A stretch of 64,000 bases of DNA, from the NCBI GenBank assembly GCA_014607495.2, contig CP053156.1:2604001-2668000 (forward strand). The letters run 5' to 3'. Numbering within the stretch: the stretch's first letter is position 1; every line of letters begins with the position of its first letter. The notes under the pieces were generated by a model. The model worked only from the letters and a program-made list of their open reading frames with translations, did no database searches and was not told where the DNA came from. Positions 40,960 through 52,327 of this stretch are shown here, piece by piece. Origin of the DNA: Carposina sasakii. Lineage: Eukaryota > Arthropoda > Insecta > Lepidoptera > Carposinidae. Made by a program: the position numbers and the translations under genes.

Positions 40960-42093
40960 AAGGATTTCCTTCTAGTCCCCTGCGTGGCACCTGCGACATC
41001 CCGGAGCTTGTGGCGCAGCTGGTGAGACTGTCTGTCCCCGATGTGGCCAAGTACTCACTCAGACCCCGCAGCCGTCATCTCATAGCTGTTCCTCAGGCGC
41101 GCACGGTATCGCATATAAACTTAGATGAAAACAAAATAGCGGAAGATAGGGCAGGTCCTTAAAATCGTCAACTAGAAATTAGGCATGCTACACAACTACA
41201 CGCGCGAACACACACACAGCTGTAATTGTATTTAACGTTGTACACTACTCAGCGATAGAGACAAACCTATTTATTTCGACAGTAGCGCGAGCGAGACAAG
41301 CGCGTTTCAATAGAGCATCATCGGAATAATTTCAGGTTGAGTCGTGTCAGCTCGTGTCCCAGACAATAACTATGGTAAGAAGCTACTGCAAAAACGAAAC
41401 ACAGCGGGCGCATTCGTACACGCATGACACGTGTTTGCTTGTTTAACTTGTCGCACATAGATGTATCATATATTTTTATCTCGCTCTGTAAAATGGCGAT
41501 CAAAACAATAAGTGAATTTACAATTATTAACATAAGAATTTAAAGTTTTCGTGTACTTATGCGTGAAAAGTGATTCCATGTGATTTGTTTTTTTTTGAGT
41601 GATTAGTACAACGCACAAAAGCACATGAAGGCATTTTGATAAAATAAAAAAAGAGTCACACGAGCGCGCTATTGCTACTCTCAACTGCAAATGAGTAAAA
41701 TCAGGCGACGTTGGCCTAATTTAAGCGGTCCACGCGCTGGAGACGACTCACATATCTTCTATTTTGTTTTCATCTAAGCATAGAAACTCACCATTGGTTC
41801 GTGCTCTGACCCCACTGAATGCGCTTCTAACGTCAGCACCGGAGTGTGATTTGTTTGCTGATAGATGGAGGAGTATTTGTGCAGAGTGTATGAGGTTTTG
41901 CGAGATGACTGATAGTGTTCGTTCGGATTTTTTTTATCACTGTTTTTTTTTTGTAATTTACTATGTCTATTTCAATGTTTATTTGTTCTGTTTTCTTCTC
42001 CTAAACTTGACGGCACCTTGGTATCGTTGTAATGCCGTCAAGTCCGTGTACATATATAGGTAAATAAATAAATAAAAATAAATAAATAAATCT
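40960..42093 (+). pseudogene. LINE ORF2 C-terminus split by a TIR element
   Basis: Coding fragments on either side of a 657-bp insertion are continuous with each other. The left part holds CDIPELVAQLVRLSVPDVAK (40986-41045) and runs to about 41110. The right part resumes at about 41783 with SPLVRALTPLNALL and APECDLFADRW. A hairpin (CTTGACGGCA/TGCCGTCAAG, 42007-42044) and an (AAAT)n tail to 42093 follow, as in non-LTR 3' ends. The arrangement resembles lepidopteran LINE ORF2 C-termini. The clade is not certain. Everything 5' is missing. Confidence 0.6.
41121..41777. mobile_element. TIR element with 10-bp duplication in a LINE
   Basis: The left end TTAGATGAAAACAAAATAG is inverted at the right end (CTATTTTGTTTTCATCTAA). 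Flanks are GCATATAAAC (41111-41120) and GCATAGAAAC (41778-41787), a 10-bp target duplication with one mismatch. Removing the element and one duplicate restores the LINE frame. Duplication length suggests a Mutator-like element. No transposase is present. Confidence 0.65.
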
Positions 42094-42129
42094 ATGATTT
42101 GACTATCTTTCTACGCTTCTATGCTATTA

Positions 42130-42415
42130 TTTTTAACCCCCGACGCAAAAACGACGGGGTGTTTTAAGTTTGACGTGTCTCTCTCTCTGTGTGTGTAAAT
42201 GTGTATGTGTCTGTCTGTGGCATCGTAGCTTCCAAACGGATGATCCGATTTTAATGCGGTTTTTTTTGTTTGAAAGGTATATCAGTCGAGAGTGTTATGT
42301 TTGGTGGAAATCGGTTCAGGTCTTCAAGGTCATCAGGTCGTTTGGTAGGTGTGATAGGAATGTTATACGCTCAGTTTGCTTGCAAGCATATGTGGGATCT
42401 GACATTTGAACTACT
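42130..42415 (+). repeat. CCCCGACG...CGACGGGG dispersed repeat
   Basis: Starts AACCCCCGACGCAAAAACGACG, followed by a TGTCTCTCTCTCTGTGTGTG run and GGCATCGTAGCTTCCAAACGG. A very abundant lepidopteran repeat; the second part of 34856-35225 is another copy. Confidence 0.55.
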
Positions 42416-43529
42416 GTACTTTTTTATAATTTTGTTTAGAATGTTGTGATTAGGTAGGAATCATTTGATTTAGGTAAGTATTTTTGAAGGTAAAAAGCGG
42501 TCCCCCGACGCGACAAAATTTAATCAAAAATTTCATACGTACGGTCAATAGTAGGCCAAGATAACCATTTGCAGTTCAAAATTAGCGGTTATACCTCCGA
42601 TATAAAGGTGGTACAAAGTCCCGAGTAGATAGTCTGCCATGCTTTAGTTGGTACTTACGTAGTGTTAAAAGATATTTTTTGCTTTTTATAGGGTTTAGCA
42701 TTTTAAACCTTTTGTCATAGTAATTGCGTACTTTTTTTGAGTCGGGGTTTTTTTATTATTTTTTATTACAGATCAAGGCTCAAGGCGCTAAACTAACACT
42801 TTGCAGAACGGTAGAATTAACAGTCTGATTCTATTTAATTATCTCCATGAAACTTACTCTCAGTGAGCACAAGCTTTTATGAATGTGATTAATTACAGAG
42901 CATCAACAAGGGTAATTTTATTTGCTACCTTTTTGGGGTGATTACCTGCTATGATTTATTTATTTACATGGCTTTTTATTTGCACAGTATCTTTGGGTGA
43001 CTTTAAGGGTGTTATTCTAATAACGGAAAATATACATATATCTAGATATGATACTATTTTATATAATTAACTCTTTTGGATGTTGCTGAAACAACATTGT
43101 AAGTAGATATATATTATGTTCCATGACTCACAAATAAGTTAGCATAGGTACTTACATAATCGCAAATGAACCACATGTTTCCATGTTCAAAAGTTACAGA
43201 AAGTTACAGAGTTCTTCTACTTTTGATTACTTCTTCGTTCATACGTAACTGTCGCCATATTTTAGGTATCGCAAAAGCAAATTCCTATATCTACCTATAT
43301 AATAATATATCAAAATAATGAAGTCTTCAAAGCTAGAGTGAATAGGCACTTTCTAGGCAATAATGTATCACCCTAGGGCACGATGGCGGTCAAATGTTTG
43401 CCTAGCTAATTGTAAAAAAAGTAATCTATTATAATGTATCAATATTTGCAAATGATAAAATAAAAAATAAATAAAAAAATTATATAAATTTATTTATATA
43501 ATAAATTTCTTCTATGTTGCACTGGGAGT
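42416..43529. other. AT-rich stretch without recognised gene
   Basis: No coding region, hairpin or clear element border was recognised. Confidence 0.4.
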
Positions 43530-43775
43530 AAAAAAAAAGTATAATACTACAGCTGCTTCTCTTCCCGGGCATACTGTACAAATCAGTAGAGGGATAAGAG
43601 GGCCTTGGTGTTTTGTAGGCGATGGGCTGACCACCTGTCACTACTAACCGAACTTGTACATCTCAACTATATCCTCAAAATTGGTCAGAAGTGGCACCAT
43701 GTGGTTCTATCGGCCCTTGGTGCTCTGCCTACCCCGTTAGGGATAAAGGCGTGATTATATGTATGTATGTGTATG
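43530..43775 (+). repeat. LINE-type tail with (TATG)n end
   Basis: Contains CTTCCCGGGCATACTGTACA, CCTACCCCGTTAGGGATAAAG and a final (TATG)n run, which I recognise as a lepidopteran LINE/SINE end. Confidence 0.5.
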
Positions 43776-44774
43776 TAAAATAAAATAATGTGTTTGTTAT
43801 TGTTAAATGTCTAATAACGGGCCTACATAAAACATTTTCAATATTGCCACAACGTTGAAAATCGCATTGGTAAGAATTTATCGTATTTAGATATTTTTTT
43901 CTTAAATAAAGGCTGAACATTATTATGACACAACAAAAGCTGGCTATTTCTAGATGAGTTTCATTCAGAAAACTAATAAGCAGAATATGAATAGGTTACA
44001 ATTAATAAGTTTCAGTAGCGGTTCGGGTGCAGAATTGGTTACAGGCATGCGCCTCCGGCCCCCGGGTTGGCTATTTGCACTAAACGTCACCCGATCAGCC
44101 TCGCGATTCGACGTGGACGACGTTGCTTTTTCTTACTAGATCGCGCGATTCACGAAGTTGTATAATTCGCAAGTTCATGTTTTTGAACTAATTGATTACT
44201 AAGTTTAAGTGCTCATTTTGTTGTGAAGTTTAGATATTGTGGTTGTTGATGCGGAGGTCCTGTGCAACAGGTAAGATTAACTTTGATAGTAAAGTTGTAC
44301 CGACAGCTATATGGCAAAAGAGTACCTAAATAAATAACAGTTGGAATTATTGCACTTTTAAAAATAAAATATGAGCGATATAAGGATAGCTTTTCAATTT
44401 ATATTTATGTAAAACCAAGATAATGAGTGCATTACCACAGCAACAAAATATCCTCTAAAGTGAACGCAAGGAACAATAATGAAACAAGGAACAAATAACT
44501 CTAGCTAAATAATAAGTGCTTTTTTATATAAGTTTATGAAGAAAATAAAACCTACTTTTATTTGAGTAATGTTGCTCAAGCGGAAAGTTTCTGAGGCTGA
44601 GATGATATGAGAGTAAATCAAAGGAGTAAAACGAGGAAAATCTGAGGCTAGTGATAAGCGTTTGTATTGCTAGTGGTAACTTTTGCCTTGAGCGAACTCG
44701 CGTGAGAGATGATGATATTTTGTTCTCTTTAAAATAATAGTTAAGTGTGATTGGAGTTTGAGTAAATAATCTAT
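43776..44774. other. Spacer containing a CpG-rich island
   Basis: Mostly AT-rich. The 44020-44160 part is CpG-rich (GGCATGCGCCTCCGGCCCCC) and precedes the exon-like signature at 44249. Confidence 0.35.
44249..44270 (+). other. Candidate ATG plus splice donor
   Basis: ATGCGGAGGTCCTGTGCAACAG is followed by GTAAGA, a good splice donor. It lies 100-200 bp after a CpG-rich island that could be a promoter. This could be the first coding exon of a plus-strand host gene. No second exon was recognised, so the call is weak. Confidence 0.25.
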
Positions 44775-44980
44775 ACTAATATTATAAAGCTGAAGAGTTT
44801 GTTTGTTTGTTTGTTTGAACGCGCTAATCTCAGGAACTACTGGTCTGATTTGAAAAATTCTTTCAGTGTTAGATAGCCCATTTACCAAGGAAGGCTACAG
44901 TCTATACAACAACCTGCCCGGCTTCGCACGGGTACAACGCCCCCTCACGCGGACGAAGTCGTGGGCGGCTGCTAGTAATT
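44775..44980 (-). repeat. Lepidopteran LINE/SINE tail, inverted
   Basis: Runs from CTATACTAATATTATAAAGC through a (GTTT)n run to TCACGCGGACGAAGTCGTGGG, the inverse of the abundant GCGACTTCGTCCGCG repeat. Confidence 0.6.
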
Positions 44981-45492
44981 AATAATGCTCATACTGATGA
45001 CACTCATAGTATTTGATAACGTCTCAGGAGCCAGCGCTCGTATAACGAATAGAGCGTAGCGTCATAGAATTATTAAATCTTTAATAATAAGAATAAAATA
45101 CTTTAATTAATTAATATTTTTTGCACATGGGCGAACTTAATGCTATAAAGCATTTTTTTCAGCTAACCCAATGGAGAAAAGGCTTTGCGCCGTGCAATAA
45201 AAACTAATTAAATTCAACAAGCTTAGGAACTACTTACACTAACAAAAACATACCACATTACACTACCTATTTGGCTATATGTATATATCTAACATCTTTT
45301 AGTATTTTCTTTCCTTCGAGATTCATATTAGGTACAGCGATGTCTAGTGGTGTCTTATTAATGGTGTGTATGCAGACTATTAATAGCTTTTATAGCCAAT
45401 CTCTTCGAATTACGTTTGTGCATGAAAATGAACCACTATTGCCTGAATTCAAACTTTGATCAATACGTAAATACACACAGTCTACCTATATA
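44981..45492. other. Spacer without recognised gene
   Basis: Nothing was recognised. Confidence 0.35.
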
Positions 45493-45853
45493 CAGGATGA
45501 TTTTTGGTCGTCAACGTTCCCGAAAACTACGGAATCTCCTCATCATCACGATCATTTTTCTCCATGCATACCTGGGAAGTGTCTGGTTTCCAAAATATTA
45601 GGATCCAAAGTTGAGTAAATAGACTGCGTTTTTCTGCATAAATGCACATAGACGCGCGTAGCAGGATTTTTTCACGAAAAATAATTAATATCTGTCTATA
45701 AAAAAACTAACATAAACACTAGACACTATAAATTTCGCACGACCAAGGAATTAAAATTTTTTTTTTCCCAGCTTTTTTTTTGGCATAAACTTACTTTATT
45801 TCATGTATAGAGTACGTACCCTTCGTTAAAGGTGGCCACAAAAAAACATCCTG
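45493..45853 (+). mobile_element. CAGGATG-ended MITE, copy 5
   Basis: About 361 bp with both ends intact (CAGGATGATTTTTGGTCG and ACATCCTG) and TA flanks. With copy 1 it is the best-preserved member. Confidence 0.8.
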
Positions 45854-46780
45854 TATTACACTACCCGATGCCTAGTCCTTTGTCCGCATACACATATATT
45901 AGCCTATGTGTTATTCGTATTTAGCACTAGTATCATGAGTTCGGCGAAAACGACATGAAATTCACAGAATACTGATAATAATTTTATTCCGTGTGGGGTA
46001 AATTAGTTTTAGATTTATATCAATTTTAGTTTGTATTTTAATGTAACCAGAAAAATATATCCTTACCCATATAGTATAATTAGACAAAATAAATGTATGT
46101 ATATATAGGTACTTCGCATGTAAAAACAAAGAGTTCGAGAGGAGAAAAAACTGCTCGTTCTTGAGTAAAAACTGAATGGATATCTACTAACAGTAGTCAG
46201 TAGTGCTCTGCACTAGGTTTCTACAAGAGAAGTAACATATTTATGCTTTGTCCAGTTATTTATAATAATAGCTCTGTGAATTTGCTGTTTAAATGCGAGA
46301 CTTTTTATCTTCACTAATCCCCGATGCTGATTCATAATTAAGTTACATAACTGTTATATCAAAATATTAATAAAATCGGTTACGTCGTTTTTGCGTGAAA
46401 GAGTAATGAACTTATATTCTTATAAATATACCGTTAGTTTTACAAATATACGGTCTTTCATCCCTGAGCTTTGACTTTACCACAATTGGGAAATAAAATA
46501 TGCCGTAAGGTTCTCTGCGTAGGGTACTGCAAATGATCCGTAAAACTCGAAAACGGGGCAGTGAGTAGGTATGAGATGTTAGCAACCTTTAAACCGCACT
46601 GTGGAAAACAGAAAACTCTAGAATGGCATATAAAAATATAAGGTTACTAATAAGCTTATACGAGTATTACTACTTACTAATAATTTCAATCAGTCAAGAA
46701 ATATTTCTTAAACATTACATTGGGGAAAGCCTATGTTTAGCAGTGGACTTCTCATGGCTTAGAATGATGATGAAGTATCA
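45854..46780. other. Spacer without recognised gene
   Basis: Scraps of LINE tails occur near 46370-46415 and 46715-46755 (TTTAGCAGTGGACTTCTCATGG). No gene is seen. Confidence 0.35.
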
Positions 46781-46781
46781 T

Positions 46782-46905
46782 GAAAAAAAAACACCGGCCA
46801 AATTCGAGTCGGACTCGCGCAAACAAACTTCCGTACAAACCTGTTTTATTATAATGACAAAAAAATTACGGTTTTCGCAATTTTTCCTTTATCTATAAGA
46901 CGTTG
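46782..46905 (+). repeat. ACCGGCCAAATTCGAGTCGG repeat
   Basis: Begins with an A run, then CACCGGCCAAATTCGAGTCGG and GACTCGCGC, a common lepidopteran repeat head. It ends against the palindrome-rich element. Confidence 0.5.
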
Positions 46906-46910
46906 CTGTG

Positions 46911-47761
46911 ATGTATATGTCGTGGCCATATTGTAAAATTGATCATTTCATGAAATGGTCGAGCATTTCATGAAGTGGTCGCATTTCATGAAGTGGCCAA
47001 TTCAATTTGACCAGATCGTTAAATCGTCTACATTTCACGATTTTGTCATCCACGTTTGGCCAAATCGTATTAACAGGGTGTCCATAAAATCCGAATGTGG
47101 TAAGAGCTTATATAAATAATATATACCGTACACCATATATAAGTATACCATAAGGTATGATGGTATGATTTTTTTTTGCTATTATTTATGTGATATTTTC
47201 ACAATATAATATTTAAAAACATAAAAGACTTTACAAAAGCGATTCGCATCTGGCACATCGCCGGACGCTGCCTGGGCACGCTCGCTCCGCTCGCTCGGCT
47301 CGTGCGTCATTTGTCATAGTCTAACCTAACCTAACCTATCGTAATCTAAGGTTTTTGTTTAACAATATTATTATAAACCACCATTAAGTCTAATATACAT
47401 TATACAATATAACACACTATCCGTGAACTTCTTTTGCATAGTCACCCTACTCTCTTTAATTTGTTTTATAACCTAAAAAGAAAAATCCGCCATCTTCACA
47501 CATAAATAAAACGCGCGCAGCGCCTCTACCGGTGATTCATGTAACTATTTTACGATATGATCAATAATCTTGACCACTTCATGAAATGATCGGGCGTTTA
47601 GTTGCCCATATCGAGAAACGATTTTTATCATCGATCTGCCCAAACCATATCATGATGTGGCCAATAGACAGTTGAACTTTTCATCAAATGCGACCATTTC
47701 ATGAAATGCTCGACCATTTCATGAAATGATCAATTCTACGATATGGCCACGACATATACAT
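46911..47761. mobile_element. TIR element with ATTTCATGAAAT palindrome clusters
   Basis: Inverted ends of about 62 bp (start ATGTATATGTCGTGGCCATA, mirrored at the right end) enclose 0.85 kb. Three near-palindromes of the form CATTTCATGAARTGGTC lie just inside the left end (46944-46996) and three inside the right end (47572-47589, 47692-47708, 47713-47729). TATG/CATA at the ends fits a TA target. No transposase frame is present. Its right end touches the LTR of the broken gypsy element. Confidence 0.7.
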
Positions 47762-47870
47762 AGGTACCTAGATTAAGTGAGTTTAGAATGTCATCTGTCA
47801 GTCGCCATTAAACGCTGTTACGCTTCGAACCTCTCGCCTATTATTTATAATATAACGCATACACTACAGT
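47761..47870 (+). repeat. 5' LTR of the broken gypsy element
   Basis: 110 bp from TAGGTACCTAGATTAAG to CACTACAGT, identical by eye to 52218-52327. The true LTR start is probably TGTATACATACTCG, seen only at the right copy. Confidence 0.8.
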
Positions 47871-47886
47871 GGCGTACGAGGCTGGT
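47869..47886 (+). other. Primer-binding site
   Basis: TGGCGTACGAGGCTGG directly follows the LTR. It resembles the serine-tRNA type site of the other element with one extra base, so the primer tRNA is uncertain. Confidence 0.55.
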
Positions 47887-47988
47887 TTTATCGCGTGCAA
47901 CTATAGTTATAATAATAATAATTATAATAACCTCGGTCATCATAATTGTATAATCGGAAATCGGAATTGATCTTGTGGATATACAAAT

Positions 47989-50900
47989 ATGTCGGTGGGA
48001 AAAGTGAGTGAGTTCGACATTAATGGCGGCGGATCATGGACATCGTATGTGGAAAGATTGGAAATGTATTTTTTAGTAAATAGCGTGGAAGAGGACTTGA
48101 GGCTGCCTACCCTTATTGCGGTCATGGGAAGCGAAGTTTACGAGCTTCTAGTAAATCTTGCAAGTCCAAAGAAACCCGCTGAGTTAAGTTATGAAAACGT
48201 AATCGAGCTATTACGTCAGCATCTTCAACCGGCACCCTCTGTATTAGCGGAAAGATTTCGTTATAGACAGCGAAGACAAGCCAACGAGGAAAGCATATCG
48301 TCATACGTGGCAGAATTAAAGAAATTAGCAAGAACGTGCGTTTTTAACACCACCCTCAACGAGAACCTCAGAGATCAATTTGTATGCGGCCTACGTAGTG
48401 ATGTAATTCGACAGCGCTTATTTGCCGAGGATGACACGCTGACATTCGTAAATTCAGTTAAACTTGCAACTTCGCTGGAAGCAGCAGAGCGGGACGCGGC
48501 AGCAGTTGATGTGAGGGAAACGAGAGGCGCCGGGGAGGGCGCGGGAGTATCGGTGCCGGCCACTCATTACTACAATAGAGCAGAGATACATGGGACACGC
48601 GGTATGCGACGTGGGAACGGTGGCGTTGCCAGGATAGCGGGAGCGGCGCGCCCAGCGGCCCGCGGTCGTGCTGTGACTGTGCTAGATGGAGGAGGCCGCT
48701 CATGTTCGGGTTGCGGTTCTGAACGCCATGGCTACGATAGCTGCCGGTTTCGAAGTTATACGTGCAGCTGGTGCAAGCGCACAGGTCACCTGCGGCGCAT
48801 GTGTCCGCAGCGTGGGGCGAGTGGCGGCGGTAGCGGCAGCGGTAGGGCGCCGAATGCGCTCCATTACGGCGGGACGCCGTCGGAGGACACGGAGAATGGC
48901 CTGGGAGACGCGGAATGGACCGAGGAATTTCATCACTTATGTCTGAACGATTATAGGCCGGTGAGTTTACCAATACTCATAGATAATCAATTAATTGAAA
49001 TGGAAGTCGATACCGGTACGGCGGTGTCGTGTATAAGCAAGGATACCTATAATCGTTTCTTCAAACATAACAAGTTCGAAAATAGTGATGTGGTGTTAAA
49101 TTTTTATGATGGTTCGAAAATTAAACCCGTGGGTATGTTTAAACCTAATGTTAGTTACGGAAATTATAATAAGTGTTTAGAGTTATTCATAATTGAAAGG
49201 GGTACAACTTCACTTCTGGGCCGACAATGGTTAGCCGAATTACAAATAAAAATTCCAATCTTAAGTGACTGCCATAAAGTCAGTAATCAAGATAATTTTT
49301 CAGACGAGATAAATGTTCTTATTCACAGATATAAGGAATTATTCAGCGGTGGATTGGGGCGGTATACGGGTGGCAAAGCGAGTCTTAAGGTGCAGGAGGG
49401 GGCGACGCCGGTATTCCACCGCGCGCGGCCCGTGCCGTACGCGCTGCGGCAGCGGGTGGATGATGAGCTGGATGCCATGCTGCGCGACGGGGTCATCGAA
49501 CCCGTCGACTGCTCTGACTGGGCCTCACCTTTGGTACCGGTAAATAAGGCGGACGGTTCTTTGAGAATCTGTGCTGACTATAAAGCGACTTTAAATCCTG
49601 TGCTGTTAATCGATCGCTATCCACTGCCTAGAATTGATGATGTTATGGTTAGTTTAAGTGGCGCTCGTTACTTTTCCAAAATTGACTTATCGCAGGCGTA
49701 TAACCAAATTGAGTTGGACGATACTAAGAAATTTACTGTTATAAATACGCACAGGGGCTTGTATAGGTATAATAGATTAGTTTATGGACTCTCGTCTAGC
49801 CCGGGAATTTTCCAGCGTATAATGTGTAATTTACTGCAAAATATACCAAATGTGCAAATATTCCTAGATGACGTCATAATTGGCGGAAAAACTAAACGGG
49901 AACATTTAGAAGCATTGGAGACCGTTTTTTGTAGACTACATCGTTGCGGGTTGAAATTGAAAAGTACAAAATGTGTATTTTTGGTCGATGAGGTTCTGTA
50001 TTTGGGTTATATAATAAGTAAAGACGGCATCAAAACTGACCCGTCTAAGGTGGATGCCATAATTAAAATACCGCGGCCGAGTAATGTAACAGAGTTGCGA
50101 TCATTTCTTGGTTTATTAAATTTTTATGCGAAATTTGTTCAAAACATGAGTCCTAAATTAGTACCGTTATATAATTTACTTAAAAAGGGTTCATTATGGT
50201 TCTGGTCTAAAGAATGTGAGAGGGCGTTTCTAGAAATAAAAAAAATATTATCGGGGGCGGACGTTTTGGCTCATTATGACCCGAAAAAGCCCCTAATAGT
50301 GACATGTGATGCGAGCGCGCGTGGGGTAGGGGGGGTATTGTCCCAGCCGCGGGATGACGGCCGCGGTGAGCGACCGGTTGCTTATGTGTCGCGCACGTGA
50401 AGCGGAGAAAAATTACTCTCAAATACATCGCGAAGCTTTAGCAATTATATTTTCTGTTACTAAATTTCATCAGTATCTGTGTGGTCGACATTTTACATTG
50501 AGAACTGATCATAAGCCGTTGGTATCAATTTTTGGTCCGAATACTGGCATACCTACGATGATAGCAAGTCGTATGCAAAGATGGGCCATAATCTTATCGG
50601 CTTATTCATTCAATATTGAGTACGTCCGTACCGATGAGAATGGGGCGGACGGCCTGTCGCGGTTACCGATCTGTGCAAGTAAACAATCTGCGTGCGCGCT
50701 ACCCGAACAAACTTATTTACATTTTGTTCAACAGGCTTTGTTTTTAGATAACAATGATATTAGACAACAAACATCAAGAGATCCGTCACTATCTAAGGTT
50801 TTAAGTTATATTCGTGATGGCTGGCCAGATCTATGCGAAATTTCTAGTTTACAACCATTCTTCAACAGGAGAAAGGAGTTATATGAGGAGTTGGGGTGCA

Positions 50901-52127
50901 TAATGTGGGGTTACAGGTTGGTTATACCGGAAAGTTGTAAAGAGAAAATTTTATTAATGCTACATGAACCACACATGGGTATAGTGAAATCAAAGGCCTT
51001 AGCCCGTAGTTACGTATGGTGGCCAGGGGTGGATGAGGCGGTGGAGCGCATGTGCAAGGAGTGCGCGGTGTGCGCCGCGCATGCGGATGCACCGCCGCGC
51101 CATACTCCGCGCATGTGGCCTTGGCCGGGACGCCCTTAGTCGCGATTACACCTTGATTACTTAGGTCCTATTGGAGGTAAAACTTACCTGGTCGTAATTG
51201 ATGCGATGTCAAAGTGGATTGAGATTTTTAACGTATCAACGGCGGGTACTACGGCTTTAGGTTTAATAGATCGTTTATCTGAGTTATTTAGTAGATGGGG
51301 ATTGCCCAAACAAATTGTTAGCGACAATGGGCCACAGTTTTCTTCAAAGGAGTTCGCGAGTTATACGCAGTCCAATGGAATTGAACATATTTTCACTGCT
51401 CCGTATCATCCTGCATCAAACGGTCTAGCAGAGAACGCGGTCCGCACCTTAAAACGTGTCATAAAAAAAGCACTATTAGAGAAACAAAATGTCGATAGGG
51501 CCTTATGGACATTTTTGACGTACTATAGAAATGTAGAACATTCGACGACAGGTGAAAGTCCATCTATGTTGCTTTTAGGTAGGCGTATTCGTACTCGTTT
51601 AGACATAATTAAACCGGATAGGGAGAAAATGGTTCACAAATCTCAGGAACGTCAAAAGGCAGCAGCTGTTGGGGTGGAAAGAGAATTGGTGCCAAATCAG
51701 GATGTATTTAAAAGGGGAGAAATGGGTTCCAGGTCAAATAGTAGATCGCGTAGGGACAAGTAATTTCAAAGTTTTAGGGGATGATGGTGTTATCGTACAT
51801 AGGCATATAGATCAATTACATAAAAGATCTAGCGGTTCCAGGTTATCCGCTATTTCTACTTTCCCCCCCTCAGATGAACTGGTACAGTCAAGCACGTATT
51901 CTCAGCCGTCTAGTTCTGAAGTAAGCGGTAACATTTCGGGGCAGTCGGAGGACGTTTGGGACTCGCCGCGCAGCAACACGTCCGAGCTTGAGGGAGGAAA
52001 CCTTGGGTCTCCTGGTCCATCTGTAACAGATAGACAAAGTACTCGGAATTCGCCTAACGTAACACCGCCCCGGTCTCACCCGATCAGGCAATGTAGACTT
52101 AAGAAAGTTGTTAATTATAAGGTTTGA
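47989..52127 (+). pseudogene. Disrupted gag-pol polyprotein, Ty3/gypsy
   Basis: The first open part (47989-50400, 803 codons) has a gag-like head, two zinc knuckles (CSGC...C and CSWC...C, about 48710-48810), a protease motif VDTGTA (near 49010), reverse transcriptase with catalytic LDD (near 49865) and the start of RNase H (TCDASARG). A frameshift at about 50390-50405 moves the rest of RNase H and the integrase zinc region into the +1-offset frame (50354-51139). A TAG at 51137-51139 stands where the sister element has tryptophan. Integrase continues in the same frame (51206-51763, VSDNG, GLAENA). A second frameshift at about 51700-51725 leads into the C-terminal tail (to 52127). GC-rich patches occur near 48500-48900 and 51050-51120. 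Confidence 0.88.
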
Positions 52128-52217
52128 TATATAAGTTGTATACCTATTATAAGTACTTGTATTTAATTTTGGTATGGTTAAATTTTAGTGTAGAGGAGTG
52201 TGATGTATACATACTCG

Positions 52218-52327
52218 TAGGTACCTAGATTAAGTGAGTTTAGAATGTCATCTGTCAGTCGCCATTAAACGCTGTTACGCTTCGAACCTCTCGCCTATTA
52301 TTTATAATATAACGCATACACTACAGT
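52218..52327 (+). repeat. 3' LTR of the broken gypsy element
   Basis: Identical to 47761-47870 over 110 bp. A purine-rich AGAGGAGTGTGATG lies just upstream (about 52191-52204) and is the likely polypurine tract. Confidence 0.8.

Larger units (their letters stand above)
47761..52327 (+). mobile_element. Ty3/gypsy LTR retrotransposon, broken
   Basis: About 4.57 kb with short LTRs identical over 110 bp, a primer site and a gag-pol that is broken in three places. It is related to the intact element at 8035-12429: same domain order, fused gag-pol, short LTRs and similar primer site. I found no target duplication. The left LTR appears to lack about 15 bp present upstream of the right one (52203-52217), where the palindrome-rich element ends. 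Confidence 0.85.

Noticed and set aside
40960..41162. Possible host exon with acceptor TTTCCTTCTAG at 40965-40975
   Set aside because: The reading frame continues past a TIR insertion into a LINE-like C-terminus and a LINE tail, so it is a LINE remnant.
41372..41380. ATG followed by GTAAGA, exon-like
   Set aside because: Lies inside the TIR element that interrupts the LINE, so it is probably chance.
46623..46898. 91-codon frame
   Set aside because: Crosses a LINE-tail scrap and a dispersed repeat; not a gene.
47318..47342. Telomere-like CCTAA repeats
   Set aside because: Only two to three units inside a TIR element; too few for an interstitial telomere and common by chance in moths.
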